Source: DASVXQ01 sp046727955
GTDB lineage: Bacteria > Actinomycetota > CALGFH01
Assembly: GCA_046727955.1 (NCBI GenBank)
Contig: JBKPDO010000137.1
Span: 1 to 40,979 of the forward strand
Reading direction: 5' to 3'
Length of the DNA: 40,979 nucleotides
Part shown: in pieces, positions 40,561 through 40,979 of the stretch
How positions within the stretch are numbered: position 1 is the stretch's first letter
Layout of the letters: each line of letters opens with the position of its first letter
Notes under the pieces: model-generated
The model's database searches: none
Seen by the model: only the letters and a program-made list of their open reading frames with translations
What the model was told of the DNA's origin: nothing
Translations under genes and position numbers: made by a program

Positions 40561-40979
40561 GCACACGTCGGCACCTGCGCGACTTCGTCCAGCTCAACCC
40601 CGATTACGCCCCCGCGGCGAGGCGGGATGGCCCCGGGCTGCTCAATCCGCGCCCGGGGGCCTTGGTTGGGGAGCTGGGCACCGAGGCGGCGCTGGCGCTG
40701 GTCGACGAAAACCACGGCAGCGCCCAAGAGCGCGCGGCGGCCATCTGTGAGCGGGCCACGCTGGCCCAGCAGCACGGCGAGGTCCGCGAGGCACTGCTGG
40801 AGAGCCGATTCGCCGCGCTGAACCCGGAGTTCGGCGTGCTGCCAAGCCGCACCGACCCCGACCAGCACCAGTTCGCCCACCGTCGCGAGCGAGCCCTGGC
40901 CTTGGGGACCAGGGTTCACCTGGCCGAGGCACGCGAGAACAGCGGCAAGCCCGAGCTGGCCGCGGCGCTGGTCCGCGCC
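40557..40979 (+). CDS. Hypothetical protein, 5' part (runs off the window)
   Basis: ATG 40557 overlaps the stop of the previous gene (ATGA). 141 codons are visible with no stop: MSTRRHLRDFVQLNPDYAPA, then NPRPGALVGELGTEAALALV, then QERAAAICERATLAQQHGEV and LLESRFAALNPEFGVLPSRT. Two LNP(D/E) blocks suggest an internal repeat. A related LNPKFARPVSASL block occurs in the GIY-YIG-like protein of this element. Function unknown; the C-terminus is outside the window. Confidence 0.65.
   Translation, partial: MSTRRHLRDFVQLNPDYAPAARRDGPGLLNPRPGALVGELGTEAALALVDENHGSAQERAAAICERATLAQQHGEVREALLESRFAALNPEFGVLPSRTDPDQHQFAHRRERALALGTRVHLAEARENSGKPELAAALVRA

Overview
This window is a replication-origin region from a high-GC Actinomycetota chromosome. 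The class is not resolved. Evidence for the phylum: very high G+C, frequent GTG starts, the divergent order rpmH-rnpA-yidD-yidC-jag // dnaA-dnaN-recF-DUF721-gyrB-gyrA, and a DUF3566 membrane-protein gene plus tRNA-Ile(GAT) directly after gyrA. That last pair is an actinobacterial signature.

Region 1 (about 1-7.0 kb) is an insertion-sequence graveyard. It holds decayed IS256 (two copies), IS110, IS5 and possibly IS701/IS630-type transposase pieces, a broken metallo-beta-lactamase-fold gene, a 109-bp MITE-like element, and two small intact genes (DUF1801 and a GNAT acetyltransferase). A perfect parS site (2656-2673) and a 75-bp near-identical copy of an internal gyrA segment (2382-2456) also sit here. 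The usual rsmG-parA-parB genes after jag are absent from this stretch.

Region 2 (about 7.0-21.0 kb) is the conserved core. The left-going operon rpmH-rnpA-yidD-yidC-jag serves ribosome/RNase P function and membrane-protein insertion. The right-going genes are dnaA, dnaN, recF, a DciA-like DUF721 gene, gyrB, gyrA and DUF3566. The rpmH-dnaA spacer carries DnaA boxes and is the probable oriC. A roughly 250-bp sequence block is present on both sides of dnaA as diverged direct repeats. GyrA has Val at the quinolone-determining position equal to E. coli Ser83 / M. tuberculosis Ala90.

Region 3 (about 21.0-41.0 kb, running off the right edge) looks like an integrative, probably conjugative element that used the tRNA-Ile 3' end as its attachment site. 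It begins with a tyrosine recombinase, then a cargo island. The cargo has two divergent, translationally coupled operons: leftward ParB-like 2 - ParB-like 1 - DNA methyltransferase, and rightward PLD-nuclease/SF2 helicase - 87-aa protein - DndD-like zinc-hook ATPase - 126-aa protein. I read this as a candidate DNA-modification/defence system, the most interesting item in the window. A 491-aa HTH protein with a Nudix-like segment and a small XRE regulator follow. The rest is an actinobacterial transfer/replication module: a VirD4/TraG-type coupling ATPase, a GIY-YIG-like protein, a DUF2637 (Spd-type) membrane protein, a primase-polymerase and several element-specific hypothetical proteins. The right end of the element is not in the window.
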